12,609 nt of DNA from Porphyromonadaceae bacterium UBA3327 (GCA_002361155.1 DERZ01000057.1:23814-36422), one strand, 5' to 3'. Shown: positions 1 to 7,605, counted from the first letter of the stretch. Notes: a model not told the origin generated them from the sequence alone. Numbers and translations: made by a program.

Positions 1-750
1 GAGCAGATGGAGATGCAGTTCTTTGTACGCCCGGGCGAAGAATTGAAATGGTTCGAATTCTGGCGCCAGACCCGCCTGAAATGGCACCGCAACCTCGGCC
101 TGGGCGACGATAAATACAGACTGCACGACCACGAGAAACTTGCCCACTACGCCAACGCCGCAACCGACATCGAGTTCGAGATGCCGTTCGGTTTCAAGGA
201 GGTGGAGGGTATCCACTCCCGCACCGACTTCGACCTCTCCCAGCATGAAAAGTTCTCCGGCAAAAAGATCCAGTATTTTGACCCCGAACTCAACGAAAGC
301 TATGTTCCATACGTCATAGAGACCTCCATCGGTGTGGACCGGATGTTCCTGAGCGTGCTCTGCAGCTGCTACGAGATGCAGGATCTGGGCGGGGGCGATT
401 CCCGCGCCGTGCTGCACTTCCCGGCGCCGCTCGCACCGGTAAAATGCGCCGTGCTCCCGCTGGTGAAGAAAGATGGACTTCCCGAGAAGGCACGCGAAAT
501 ACAGCACCGTCTCCGCTTCGATTTCACATGCCACTACGATGAAAAAGACTCCATCGGCAAGCGCTACCGCCGTCAGGACGCCGTCGGCACCCCCTACTGT
601 GTGACCGTGGACCATCAGACTCTCGAAGACAATACCGTCACGCTGCGACACCGCGACACCATGGAGCAGCGCCGTGTGAGCGTGGACGACCTTGAGAAAA
701 TCCTCTCGGAGGAGGTCAGCCTCAACAGTCTACTGCGCCGTCTGGTCTGA
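1..750 (+). CDS. glyQS: Glycine--tRNA ligase, single-chain class II type (3' part, 5' end outside window)
   Basis: This is the C-terminal 249 residues of glycyl-tRNA synthetase, which charges tRNA-Gly with glycine in the cytoplasm. The frame is open to the left edge, so the start lies outside; the bacterial single-chain family is usually about 500 residues, so roughly half is missing. Visible catalytic-core pieces are the segment EMPFGFKEVEGIHSRTDFDL and the class II motif 3 GVDRMFL (residues 111-117 of the visible part). The anticodon-binding domain follows, from about APVKCAVLPL, containing HYDEKDSIGKRYRRQD and VGTPYCVTVD. It ends with TGA at 748-750. This is the homodimeric archaeal/eukaryote-like type found in Bacteroidota, not the alpha2-beta2 enzyme of Proteobacteria. 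A lipoprotein gene follows 52 bp later on the same strand. Confidence 0.96.
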   Translation, partial: EQMEMQFFVRPGEELKWFEFWRQTRLKWHRNLGLGDDKYRLHDHEKLAHYANAATDIEFEMPFGFKEVEGIHSRTDFDLSQHEKFSGKKIQYFDPELNESYVPYVIETSIGVDRMFLSVLCSCYEMQDLGGGDSRAVLHFPAPLAPVKCAVLPLVKKDGLPEKAREIQHRLRFDFTCHYDEKDSIGKRYRRQDAVGTPYCVTVDHQTLEDNTVTLRHRDTMEQRRVSVDDLEKILSEEVSLNSLLRRLV

Positions 751-802
751 CTCTCCGACCAATGCGGACAATTCAAACTTCCATCACAAAAATTTGACAA
801 AA

Positions 803-1390
803 ATGAAAATCATAAAGAAAATAGCCGCCGCCGCAATCGCGGTAACCGCCATGACATCACTGTCATCGTGCAACTACAACAGCCTTGTCGAAAAACAGCA
901 GGGAGTGGACCAGTCCTGGGCGCAGGTGGAGAACCAGTACCAGCGCCGTGCCGACCTGATCCCAAACCTTGTCAACACAGTCAAGGGCTACTCCTCCCAC
1001 GAGGAGGAAACTCTCGTAAAGGTTACGGAGGCTCGCGCCAAAGCCACATCCATCACCCTGTCAGCCGACGATCTCACCGAGGAGAATCTCGCCCGATATC
1101 AGGAAGCCCAGAATGAGCTGAGCGGAGCCCTCAAGAGTCTTCTCGCCGTAACAGAGGCATATCCCGACCTGAAGGCCAACCAGAATTTCCTCAATCTCCA
1201 GGCGCAGCTCGAAGGAACGGAAAACAGAATTTCGACTGAGAGAATGCGCTACACAGAAGCCGTCCGCGACTACAACACGGCCATCAAGAAATTTCCCACC
1301 ATGATCTACGCCGGATGGTTCGGATTCAAGGAGAAACCGCAGTTTAAAGCCGAAGCGGGCGCCGAAAAAGCACCGGAAGTGAAATTCTAA
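803..1390 (+). CDS. LemA family lipoprotein
   Basis: A 195-residue LemA-family protein. The start is the ATG at 803, because it gives a proper lipoprotein signal: basic MKIIKK, a hydrophobic Ala/Ile/Val stretch, then lipobox LSSC with Cys23. A longer reading of the frame would run into glyQS and bury the signal. The mature protein has the LemA pattern: LVEKQQGVDQSWAQVENQYQ, then RRADLIPNLVNTVKGYSSHE, and near the C-terminus ENRISTERMRYTEAVRDYN and FPTMIYAGWFGF. The domain is a long helical bundle. LemA proteins are membrane- or envelope-associated with no defined biochemical role, and are often encoded beside TPM-domain (DUF477) proteins; none is present here. The next gene begins 12 bp after the stop, so the two are probably co-transcribed. 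Confidence 0.93.
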   Translation: MKIIKKIAAAAIAVTAMTSLSSCNYNSLVEKQQGVDQSWAQVENQYQRRADLIPNLVNTVKGYSSHEEETLVKVTEARAKATSITLSADDLTEENLARYQEAQNELSGALKSLLAVTEAYPDLKANQNFLNLQAQLEGTENRISTERMRYTEAVRDYNTAIKKFPTMIYAGWFGFKEKPQFKAEAGAEKAPEVKF

Positions 1391-1402
1391 CAAATCTCCG
1401 CA

Positions 1403-1948
1403 GTGAAAACCATCAACAAAGGTCTCCGACAGCCTGTCATCACCGCCCTTCTGTCGCTATCGCTTCTCCTGCTCCCCTCCTGCCTGAAGGGCGAACTCGA
1501 TGAGCTCGAAATATGGAAGGCAGAAAACGACAAATGGCTCGAAACCACTGACTTCTCCGACTATGAAAAAGTGGCGCCGAGCTGGGCGCCGCAAAATTTC
1601 ATATACATCAAGTGGCACAACGACAGGAAACTGACCGAAAAAAATCTCGTACCGATGTCCACTTCCACTGTCAATACAAAATATGAGATGGAAGACATCA
1701 ACGGCAAGAAACTCGGCAATTCATATTCCGTGTCGACAGGCGACAGTGTGTTCCAGACCGTTCCTAACAAGACGATCACCGGCTTCGGCGCCGCCCTCAC
1801 CATGATGCATGTGGGCGACTCGGTGACCATCGTCATTCCTTATAATTCGGCATACGGGTCGAAAACACAAGGCGCCGTCCAGCCTTATACCAACCTTATC
1901 TATCATACCAAACTCAAAGAAATCGTAGCTTACGAAAAACCGTTATGA
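1403..1948 (+). CDS. FKBP-type peptidyl-prolyl cis-trans isomerase lipoprotein
   Basis: A 181-residue exported prolyl isomerase that would speed cis-trans isomerisation of Xaa-Pro bonds in the envelope. The start is GTG at 1403; the frame closes at the LemA stop only four codons upstream and no ATG is available before the signal sequence. The signal ends in lipobox LPSC (Cys27). The FKBP domain covers roughly residues 85-178: VNTKYEMEDINGKKLGNSYS, then VFQTVPNKTITGFGAALTMM, HVGDSVTIVIPYNSAYGS and a final strand TNLIYHTKLKEIVAY. These match the FKBP layout of a leading strand, the V-x-G-x-x-x-A-L-x-x-M helix and the I-P-x-x-x-A-Y-G loop. The stop overlaps the next gene's ATG by 4 bp, indicating translational coupling to the S9 peptidase. 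Confidence 0.92.
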   Translation: MKTINKGLRQPVITALLSLSLLLLPSCLKGELDELEIWKAENDKWLETTDFSDYEKVAPSWAPQNFIYIKWHNDRKLTEKNLVPMSTSTVNTKYEMEDINGKKLGNSYSVSTGDSVFQTVPNKTITGFGAALTMMHVGDSVTIVIPYNSAYGSKTQGAVQPYTNLIYHTKLKEIVAYEKPL

Positions 1949-4482
1949 ACAACAGACGTCTTCCGCTTTACCTTGCCGTCGCTCTGGCGGCCGGAGGTGT
2001 GATGACGGCAGCCACTCTGCGCATAGGGGAATACAGGACTCTTCCCCCCGCGCAACTCACGGCTCCCGCCGTTCCCGACACCATACAGAACGATAATCCT
2101 TTTTCAGCCGACAAACTCCTCGGAGTCCGAAAACAATTGCCCGCACCCGATGCCAAAGGTGTATGGTCCACAGCAACAGCCGACACGGCCGGCAGAATCA
2201 CTTTCGCCGCAAACCACGGCAATCCCGTGCTCCATACCCTCACCACCCGAATCAAGGCAGACCGTTTTGCCAAGGGAAAGCTCCTGCTTTCATCCACCTC
2301 GCGGGCAACGGTAAAAGTGGATGACCAGACTCTGATAAGCAAGGCGACTTCCGACTCTCTGCCTACAGATGCGGAGGCTCCCCTTTCGCTCAACCCAGAA
2401 ACCGTCTACGACATCACGGTAGACCTCCTCTCCATGCCCGATGACAAAAGCGCGTCCGACTTCCGTCTGGAATTCGTGCCCGACAAGGACTTCGAGGATG
2501 TCGCCGTAAGCTGCGCTCCGTCGCTGTCCCGCAGGGTGGGACCTTCAACTACCGCCACCGGAGAACGCGTCACATCCGCAACCCTGTCACCCGACGGCAA
2601 ATATCTGCTCGTGGCGATGAAGGATGTGAAATCGGCTACAGAATCCAGTTCCCGCGCCCTGCTGACAGAAACAGCCACCGGACGCGTCATTTCGGAAGAT
2701 GTCAATCCGGAAGCGGCTTGGCTCCCGAGGGGGAACGCACTCTATTATACCGCCAAACGCAACGGCGTGAGCGACGTATACAAGATGGCGATTCCATCGA
2801 TGGCCACTTCGCTGCTCGCGAAAGATGTGCCCGACGAGAATTTCGTCATATCTCCCGACATGCGGTATCTGTTCTATTACGATGTAGTGGAGGGAAACAA
2901 GGATGCCGGCATAATGCGGCGAGTGAAAAGTCCCGACGACCGCATTCCGGGCGATCGCGACCGCTATTATCTTGTGCGGTATGATCTGGAGAGCCACCTT
3001 GCCGTTCCAGTGACCTATGGCGGTCCCTCGACATCCATCACCGACTATTCGCAGGACGGCAGTAAACTTCTCTACATCGCCCAGCGTCAGCAGCCAGACA
3101 CATATCCTTTCTATTTCATGTCGCTTGTGGAGATGGACATCAACACACTCCGCACCGACACGCTTATAAAGGAGGAACAGGGATTCATCACCGATGCCAG
3201 ATATTCGCCAGATGCCAGCCAGATATTCATCACGGCCCATCCCGAAGCTTTCGGAGGAATCGGGGCGAACTATGCGCCGCATCCCATCGCCAACAATTTT
3301 GACCATCAGGGATTCATCCTCGACAAAGCCACCGGCAAAGTCCGCGCAATGACGCGTGACTTCGCCCCCTCGCTCGAGGGGGGCGCAGTCTGGAACCATG
3401 CCGACGGCAAGATCTATTTCCGCGCCGAAACTGGTTTCGACAATTTCATCTATCGTCTCGATCCCTCCGACGGCAAGATCATCAGGATCGGGACATCGAT
3501 GCCCTACGTGAAGGACTTCTCCATGGGCGACAACGAATCGAAATGGATAGCCTACCGCGGCGGCAGCTTCACCGATGACGGCGTGGCCGCCCTTGTCAAC
3601 CTCAAGACCGGAAAGGAGACCATCGTGGCAGATCCCCAGAAAGAGAACGTCCGCGACATTGAGTTCGGCAAGATGGAGCAGTGGAAGTTCACCGCATCCG
3701 ACGGTACGGAAATCGACGGATATTTCTGTCTGCCTCCCGGCTTCGACCCACAGAAGAAGTACCCGATGATCGTCTACTACTACGGCGGCACTGCCCCCAC
3801 CACCTCAACCTTCTATCACCTATACAGCCCGCAGACATTCGCGTCACGCGACTATGTGGTGTATCTCATAAATCCGAGCGGCACCACTGGCTACGGTCAG
3901 GAATTTTCCGCACGCCATGTCAACGCATGGGGCAAACGCACTGCAGAGGACATCATCGAGGGCGTGAAGCTATTCTGCAAGGAACATTCATTTGTCAACG
4001 ACAAGAAGATCGGCTGCATCGGCGCATCCTACGGCGGTTTCATGACTCAATATCTGCAGACGCTCACTGACATATTCGCCGCTGCAGTATCACACGCCGG
4101 CATATCGAATGTGACCAGCTACTGGGGAGAGGGTTTCTGGGGATATTCCTATAACAGCGTGGCTGCAGCCAAGAGCTATCCCTGGACCGATCCGGAACTG
4201 TTCACAAAACAGGGATCGCTCTTCAATGCCGACAAGATCCATACCCCTCTCCTCCTGCTCCACGGCACGGTCGACACCAATGTGCCTATCGGCGAGAGCA
4301 TCCAGCTCTTCAACGCCCTGCGCATCCTCGGACGCGACGTGGAGTTCATCACGGTGCAGGACGAGAACCATGTGGTGGCAGGCTTCGAGAGCCGCATCGT
4401 ATGGCAGAACACCATCATGGCATGGTTTGCCAAATGGCTTCAGGACGATCCCAGATGGTGGAACGAACTCTACGGCAAGTAA
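1945..4482 (+). CDS. S9 family peptidase (dipeptidyl peptidase IV-like, exported)
   Basis: An 845-residue prolyl-oligopeptidase-clan serine peptidase. The N-terminus (residues about 6-25) is an uncleaved or cleaved signal without a lipobox, so the enzyme is probably periplasmic or membrane-anchored. Residues about 200-590 form a beta-propeller with repeated SPDGKYLLV, SPDMRYLFY, SQDGSKLLY and SPDASQIFI blades. The alpha/beta hydrolase domain covers the C-terminal 240 residues: YYYGGTAP, the family signature INPSGTTGYGQEF with WGKRTAEDI, nucleophile motif GASYGGF (Ser695), Asp777 in HGTVDTNVP and His809 in DENHVVAG. The Asp-His spacing of 32 equals that of human DPP IV (708/740), and Ser-Asp spacing is 82 versus 78. 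The family removes dipeptides, commonly after proline; exact specificity cannot be read here. It is translationally coupled to the FKBP gene. Confidence 0.95.
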   Translation: MNNRRLPLYLAVALAAGGVMTAATLRIGEYRTLPPAQLTAPAVPDTIQNDNPFSADKLLGVRKQLPAPDAKGVWSTATADTAGRITFAANHGNPVLHTLTTRIKADRFAKGKLLLSSTSRATVKVDDQTLISKATSDSLPTDAEAPLSLNPETVYDITVDLLSMPDDKSASDFRLEFVPDKDFEDVAVSCAPSLSRRVGPSTTATGERVTSATLSPDGKYLLVAMKDVKSATESSSRALLTETATGRVISEDVNPEAAWLPRGNALYYTAKRNGVSDVYKMAIPSMATSLLAKDVPDENFVISPDMRYLFYYDVVEGNKDAGIMRRVKSPDDRIPGDRDRYYLVRYDLESHLAVPVTYGGPSTSITDYSQDGSKLLYIAQRQQPDTYPFYFMSLVEMDINTLRTDTLIKEEQGFITDARYSPDASQIFITAHPEAFGGIGANYAPHPIANNFDHQGFILDKATGKVRAMTRDFAPSLEGGAVWNHADGKIYFRAETGFDNFIYRLDPSDGKIIRIGTSMPYVKDFSMGDNESKWIAYRGGSFTDDGVAALVNLKTGKETIVADPQKENVRDIEFGKMEQWKFTASDGTEIDGYFCLPPGFDPQKKYPMIVYYYGGTAPTTSTFYHLYSPQTFASRDYVVYLINPSGTTGYGQEFSARHVNAWGKRTAEDIIEGVKLFCKEHSFVNDKKIGCIGASYGGFMTQYLQTLTDIFAAAVSHAGISNVTSYWGEGFWGYSYNSVAAAKSYPWTDPELFTKQGSLFNADKIHTPLLLLHGTVDTNVPIGESIQLFNALRILGRDVEFITVQDENHVVAGFESRIVWQNTIMAWFAKWLQDDPRWWNELYGK

Positions 4483-4512
4483 GATTTTGAACATAAAACA
4501 TCATATTACGCT

Positions 4513-4905
4513 ATGAAATATGGAAATATAAAGAGAGCCGCTTCAGTGGCTCTCTTTATAGTCATGACGGTCGGACTCGGACCTGTATTCTCCTCTCTCC
4601 TGTCGTCATGCTCGAAAACAGACAAGGACGCCGAAGATGTGGCCGAGACCGAGGCCGCGATCATTGATGGCCGGGAGGCCGCACGGATATTCGTGCAGCG
4701 TAACTGGAAAGACACCACCGAGTTGCAGGGCCTGCTGCTCGAGGCTCGTTCCAGACAGAGCAAATACCGCATGGCCGGCAAGGAACAGAGCGCCCTGGCA
4801 TTCGACTCGGCATTTGTGTCGACTCTCCGCACAGTGCGCCCCGACGTGGCCCGAGAACTCGACAAGAATCCGGCCAGGGACTTCTCTAAAAAGCAAGACA
4901 AATAA
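4513..4905 (+). CDS. Small uncharacterised lipoprotein
   Basis: A 130-residue protein I do not recognise. It begins with a basic segment, a hydrophobic core (residues about 10-30) and lipobox LSSC with Cys33, so it should be a lipid-anchored envelope protein. The mature part of about 97 residues is polar and probably helical: an acidic linker TDKDAEDVAETEAAI, then GREAARIFVQRNWKDT, then a region rich in Arg/Lys/Gln/Ala ending in KKQDK. It has no Cys apart from the lipidated one and shows no catalytic motif. Its stop codon shares one base with the next start (TAATG), so translation of the DUF2400 gene is probably coupled to it. Codon use and GC match its neighbours, which supports it being a real gene. 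The gap to the S9 peptidase upstream is 30 bp. Confidence 0.82.
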   Translation: MKYGNIKRAASVALFIVMTVGLGPVFSSLLSSCSKTDKDAEDVAETEAAIIDGREAARIFVQRNWKDTTELQGLLLEARSRQSKYRMAGKEQSALAFDSAFVSTLRTVRPDVARELDKNPARDFSKKQDK

Positions 4906-5693
4906 TGGTAAACAACGATATAGCAGAACTTCTTGATTCCGAGGCTACACGAATAAACCGCCCGGAATTCATAGCCGACGATCCCGTACAGTTTCCCCGT
5001 CGTTTCGAATCTCTGCCCGACATCGAGACAGCGGCCTTTCTCTCCGCGATAATCGCCTGGGGAAACCGCCGCATGATATGTCGCGACGCAGAGAGGATGT
5101 TCTCCCTGATGGACTGGCAGCCGCACGCTTTCGTGATGGAGGAAGGATACGGGGATCTTGACCCCGGCATGAACATCCACCGTACTTTCTTCGCCCGCCA
5201 TCTCCAGTATTTCCTTCGCGGACTGCGGGAGATATTCCGCAATTACGGCAGCGTCGACGCGTTTGCGCACAGCGTGCGTGCGGGAGAAGACAACGCACCG
5301 GCATGGCGGCTTACAGAAGAGATGCAGAAGGTGATGTGCGGAGCCAACAACGGAGATGTATGTTCGAGATGTCTTCCGGTCAATCTCCGGAACACCGCGC
5401 TAAAACGGTTCAACATGGCTCTCCGCTGGCTTGTCAGGGACGACGGAATCGTGGATATGGGCGTCTGGAAATCAATACCCAAAAGCCGCCTGTATATTCC
5501 GCTCGACGTACATGTGGGAAATACAGCGCGGAACCTCGGCATACTCGAACGTAAAAGCAATGACCGGCGAGCCGTGGAACTTCTCACCGGAGAGATGCGG
5601 CAGCTGAGACCCGATGATCCGGCTTTCTACGATTTCGCACTCTTCGGAATCGGAATGGAAGGAAAAAATAATTTGGAAACTACGATGCAATAA
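4905..5693 (+). CDS. TIGR02757 / DUF2400 family protein
   Basis: A 262-residue cytoplasmic protein with no signal sequence, of the conserved family TIGR02757 (DUF2400), which has no assigned function. Recognisable family blocks are DPVQFPRRF near the N-terminus, DIETAAFLSAIIAWGNRRMI, MDWQPHAFV, RNTALKRFNMALRWLVRDDG, SIPKSRLYIPLDVHVGNTAR followed by NLGIL, and the C-terminal DPAFYDFALFGIGM. Its length is normal for the family. The pairing of a Lys (K167 in ALKRFNMALRW) with an Asp (D201 in IPLDVHV) in a helical protein resembles the Lys/Asp arrangement of HhH-GPD DNA glycosylases; this is my inference, treated as a finding. The start ATG overlaps the preceding lipoprotein stop by one base. Confidence 0.9.
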   Translation: MVNNDIAELLDSEATRINRPEFIADDPVQFPRRFESLPDIETAAFLSAIIAWGNRRMICRDAERMFSLMDWQPHAFVMEEGYGDLDPGMNIHRTFFARHLQYFLRGLREIFRNYGSVDAFAHSVRAGEDNAPAWRLTEEMQKVMCGANNGDVCSRCLPVNLRNTALKRFNMALRWLVRDDGIVDMGVWKSIPKSRLYIPLDVHVGNTARNLGILERKSNDRRAVELLTGEMRQLRPDDPAFYDFALFGIGMEGKNNLETTMQ

Positions 5694-5728
5694 AGAAAAT
5701 ACCGTTTATTCAAAATATCGATCATACT

Positions 5729-7231
5729 ATGAAAAAAATATTGTGCGCGATTCTGACCATATTCTCTGTCATGGCAACGGCAGCTGCCGGATCCGTGACG
5801 GCGTCGGAAAGGAATCCCAAACGGGAATTCCGCGGCGCGTGGCTCCATGTGATAGGTCAGAACCAATGGCAGGACAAGAGCACGGAGCAGGCCAAGGCAT
5901 ATATCCGCGACCAGTTCGACAAACTTGCCGGAACCGGGTGCAATACCGTTATCTTTCAGGTGCGCCCCACAGCCGACGCCGTCTATAGGTCGGAACTCGA
6001 ACCCTGGAGCGCATGGCTCACCGGCAAACGTGGCAAGGCACCGTCGCCGATGTGGGATCCCATGGAGTACGCCATCGGGGAGGCCCACAAGCGGGGGATG
6101 GAATTCCATGCCTGGCTCAATCCATACCGTGTAACTTCGACAGCAAAGGAGGTGCTTCCGGCAAGTCACGATTCTAACAAGGAACCGCACCGCTTTTTCC
6201 GATATAACGGTCAGATTCTCTTTGACCCCGCCTATCAGGAAAACCGCGACTTCATCTGCAAGGTGGTTAAGGACATAGTGGACCGTTACGATATCGACGG
6301 CATACATATCGACGATTATTTCTACCCTTATCCGGCTCCCGGAAAGAAAATACCGGATGACGCAAGCTACCGCAAGTTCGCCGACGGACAGAATATAGCC
6401 GATTGGCGCCGTAAAAACGTCGACCTCCTTATCGAACAGCTCCATTCCACAATCAAGGAAGCCAAACCATGGGTACGCTTCGGTGTAAGTCCTTTCGGAA
6501 TCTGGCGCAATAAAAGGACGGATCCTCGCGGCTCGGAAAGCACAGGCCTCCAGAATTACGATGATCTTTACGCAGATGTCATTCTCTGGGCCAAAAAGGG
6601 CTGGGTGGATTATCTAGCGCCACAACTTTACTGGAGTCTCGACACGAAAGCGGCTCCAAGCCGGCATCTCGCACAATGGTGGAACGATAATGCCAACGGA
6701 GCCGACATCTACATCGGATGGGATGTGAAACGGACTATGGACTCCCCCGACCCCGGCAACAACGACCGGAACGAACTTGATACCAAGGTTCGCCTCTCAA
6801 GGCGTCTGCCGAATGTGAAAGGGAATGTGTGGTGGCACGGCTATTGGGTAACCGGCAACTACAAGGGCGCCGCAGATTCACTGGCTATGAAATATCAGTC
6901 GACGATCGCCCTGCCCCCTGCATACGGCGACCTGAAAAAGACACCGAAAAGTGTCAGCGAAATAAAAATAGATAAAACCGGGGAAGAGGCATTCCTGTCT
7001 TGGGAAGCCCCGCGACGGGGTCCATCAGAATCTGAATCCGATGTGGTGCGTTATGCCGTCTATGAATTTTTTCCCGGAGAGCCTCAGGACACAGGAGATC
7101 CTCAGACAATAGTGGCTCTGACTCCGTTCACGCGTGTACGGATCTACCCTGAGCCGGGAGTGACATTCGCCGTCACCGCACTTGACCGCATGAACCGTGA
7201 GTCGCATCCGATATTCATCTATTACAAATGA
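5729..7231 (+). CDS. GHL10 (DUF187) family glycoside hydrolase with C-terminal Fn3-like domain
   Basis: A 500-residue exported glycosidase. It has a signal peptide (MKKILCAILTIFSVMATAAA) with likely cleavage near residue 20-25 and no lipobox. The catalytic (beta/alpha)8 domain occupies about 33-390 with the GHL10 signatures REFRGAWLHV, NTVIFQVRPTADAVYRSELE, WDPMEYAIGEAHKRGMEFHA, WLNPYRV, DIDGIHIDDYFYPYP (191-202, with the Asp pair likely at the active site), FGVSPFGIWRN and WVDYLAPQLYW. Residues about 408-500 form an Fn3-like domain (FLSWEAPRR, RYAVYEFFPG, FAVTALDRMNRESHP). The family includes E. coli DigH (YddW), reported to cleave denuded peptidoglycan glycans, so a role in septal cell-wall processing is plausible but inferred. 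It starts 35 bp after the DUF2400 gene and ends just before strong inverted repeats. Confidence 0.93.
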   Translation: MKKILCAILTIFSVMATAAAGSVTASERNPKREFRGAWLHVIGQNQWQDKSTEQAKAYIRDQFDKLAGTGCNTVIFQVRPTADAVYRSELEPWSAWLTGKRGKAPSPMWDPMEYAIGEAHKRGMEFHAWLNPYRVTSTAKEVLPASHDSNKEPHRFFRYNGQILFDPAYQENRDFICKVVKDIVDRYDIDGIHIDDYFYPYPAPGKKIPDDASYRKFADGQNIADWRRKNVDLLIEQLHSTIKEAKPWVRFGVSPFGIWRNKRTDPRGSESTGLQNYDDLYADVILWAKKGWVDYLAPQLYWSLDTKAAPSRHLAQWWNDNANGADIYIGWDVKRTMDSPDPGNNDRNELDTKVRLSRRLPNVKGNVWWHGYWVTGNYKGAADSLAMKYQSTIALPPAYGDLKKTPKSVSEIKIDKTGEEAFLSWEAPRRGPSESESDVVRYAVYEFFPGEPQDTGDPQTIVALTPFTRVRIYPEPGVTFAVTALDRMNRESHPIFIYYK

Positions 7232-7254
7232 TTATGTCATAGTAGTGAATGACA

Positions 7255-7289
7255 CAAGTCCCCGGATTCCTTCACGGTCCGGGGACTTG
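7255..7289 (+). terminator. Perfect 12-bp inverted repeat after the GHL10 gene, candidate transcription end
   Basis: CAAGTCCCCGGA (7255-7266) and TCCGGGGACTTG (7278-7289) are exact reverse complements around an 11-nt loop, 24 bp after the GHL10 stop. The stem is strong and GC-rich, but no T-run follows, so it may be a factor-assisted or bidirectional terminator, or an RNA-stabilising 3' end. Two weaker inverted repeats flank it: TGTCAT/ATGACA (7235-7254) and TGTCAG/CTGACA (7293-7307). The plus-strand operon most likely ends here. Confidence 0.55.
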
Positions 7290-7409
7290 CGCTGTCAGTC
7301 GCTGACATCATAGTGTCGTTGCCGTAACATCCGGCCGTTCCATCAAGGGGGATGCATCATTCCCGGTTGCGATGCAAATTAATATCCAGCTATGCAAAAA
7401 TACCGCATC

Positions 7410-7450
7410 CTTAAGTTAATAAATGTTTAAATTGTAAAAATTGACTTAAG
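7410..7450. repeat. 11-bp inverted repeat upstream of a promoter
   Basis: CTTAAGTTAAT (7410-7420) is the reverse complement of ATTGACTTAAG (7440-7450) with one G:T mismatch, around a 19-bp AT-rich centre. It sits 14 bp upstream of the -33 element at 7465, a position suited to a regulator of that promoter. Whether a protein binds it is unknown; chance is possible in AT-rich DNA, although each half contains the palindromic core CTTAAG. Confidence 0.4.
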
Positions 7451-7464
7451 CATTTTGCGATTGA

Positions 7465-7496
7465 TTTGTAAAAATCATGACAAAGAATTATTTTTG
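7465..7496 (+). promoter_or_regulatory. Bacteroidota-type promoter (TTTG-N20-TATTTTTG)
   Basis: TTTG at 7465-7468 and TATTTTTG at 7489-7496 with a 20-bp spacer match the Bacteroidota housekeeping consensus TTTG-N19/21-TAnnTTTG at every specified base. Transcription would begin near 7501-7504. The only annotated gene downstream starts 223 bp later and has its own better-placed promoter, so this promoter may drive a small RNA or a long structured leader. Confidence 0.5.
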
Positions 7497-7502
7497 CAAA
7501 TA

Positions 7503-7605
7503 ACTTATTTGGTTATTATTTCTATAACTTACATTAAGAAATTCTGAATAACCAGTATAACCCGAATCGATCCCGTCCCGCACTGCGGGTACTCTCTAAT
7601 TTTTC
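7503..7605 (+). ncRNA. Candidate small RNA or structured leader upstream of the XRE gene
   Basis: This is a predicted transcript of about 100 nt with no meaningful open frame. Stem-loop 1 pairs TGGTTATTATTTCT (7510-7523) with AGAAAT (7537-7542) and AATAACCA (7547-7554): 14 base pairs interrupted by a 4-nt bulge (7543-7546), with a 13-nt loop. Stem-loop 2 is CCCGC-ACT-GCGGG (7577-7589), followed after 10 nt by a run of five T (7600-7604), a weak terminator. The promoter at 7465-7496 gives a sensible start. I do not recognise a known RNA family. The alternative is a long 5' leader of the downstream regulator. Confidence is limited because nothing but structure and promoter supports it. Confidence 0.3.

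Noticed and set aside
692..802. N-terminal extension of the LemA gene overlapping glyQS
   Set aside because: The extension would place the lipoprotein signal internally; the ATG at 803 gives a complete signal with a lipobox.
2587..3399. Long open frame on the minus strand inside the S9 peptidase gene (270 codons)
   Set aside because: The plus-strand frame encodes continuous beta-propeller sequence with clear family motifs; the antisense product has no recognisable domain and is a by-product of codon bias.
5627..6445. Open frame of 272 codons antisense to the GHL10 gene
   Set aside because: The sense strand carries strong GHL10 motifs throughout; the antisense product shows no domain or signal.
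7477..7503. Tiny open frame MTKNYFCK
   Set aside because: It lies across the promoter -7 element and before the predicted transcription start, so it is unlikely to be translated.
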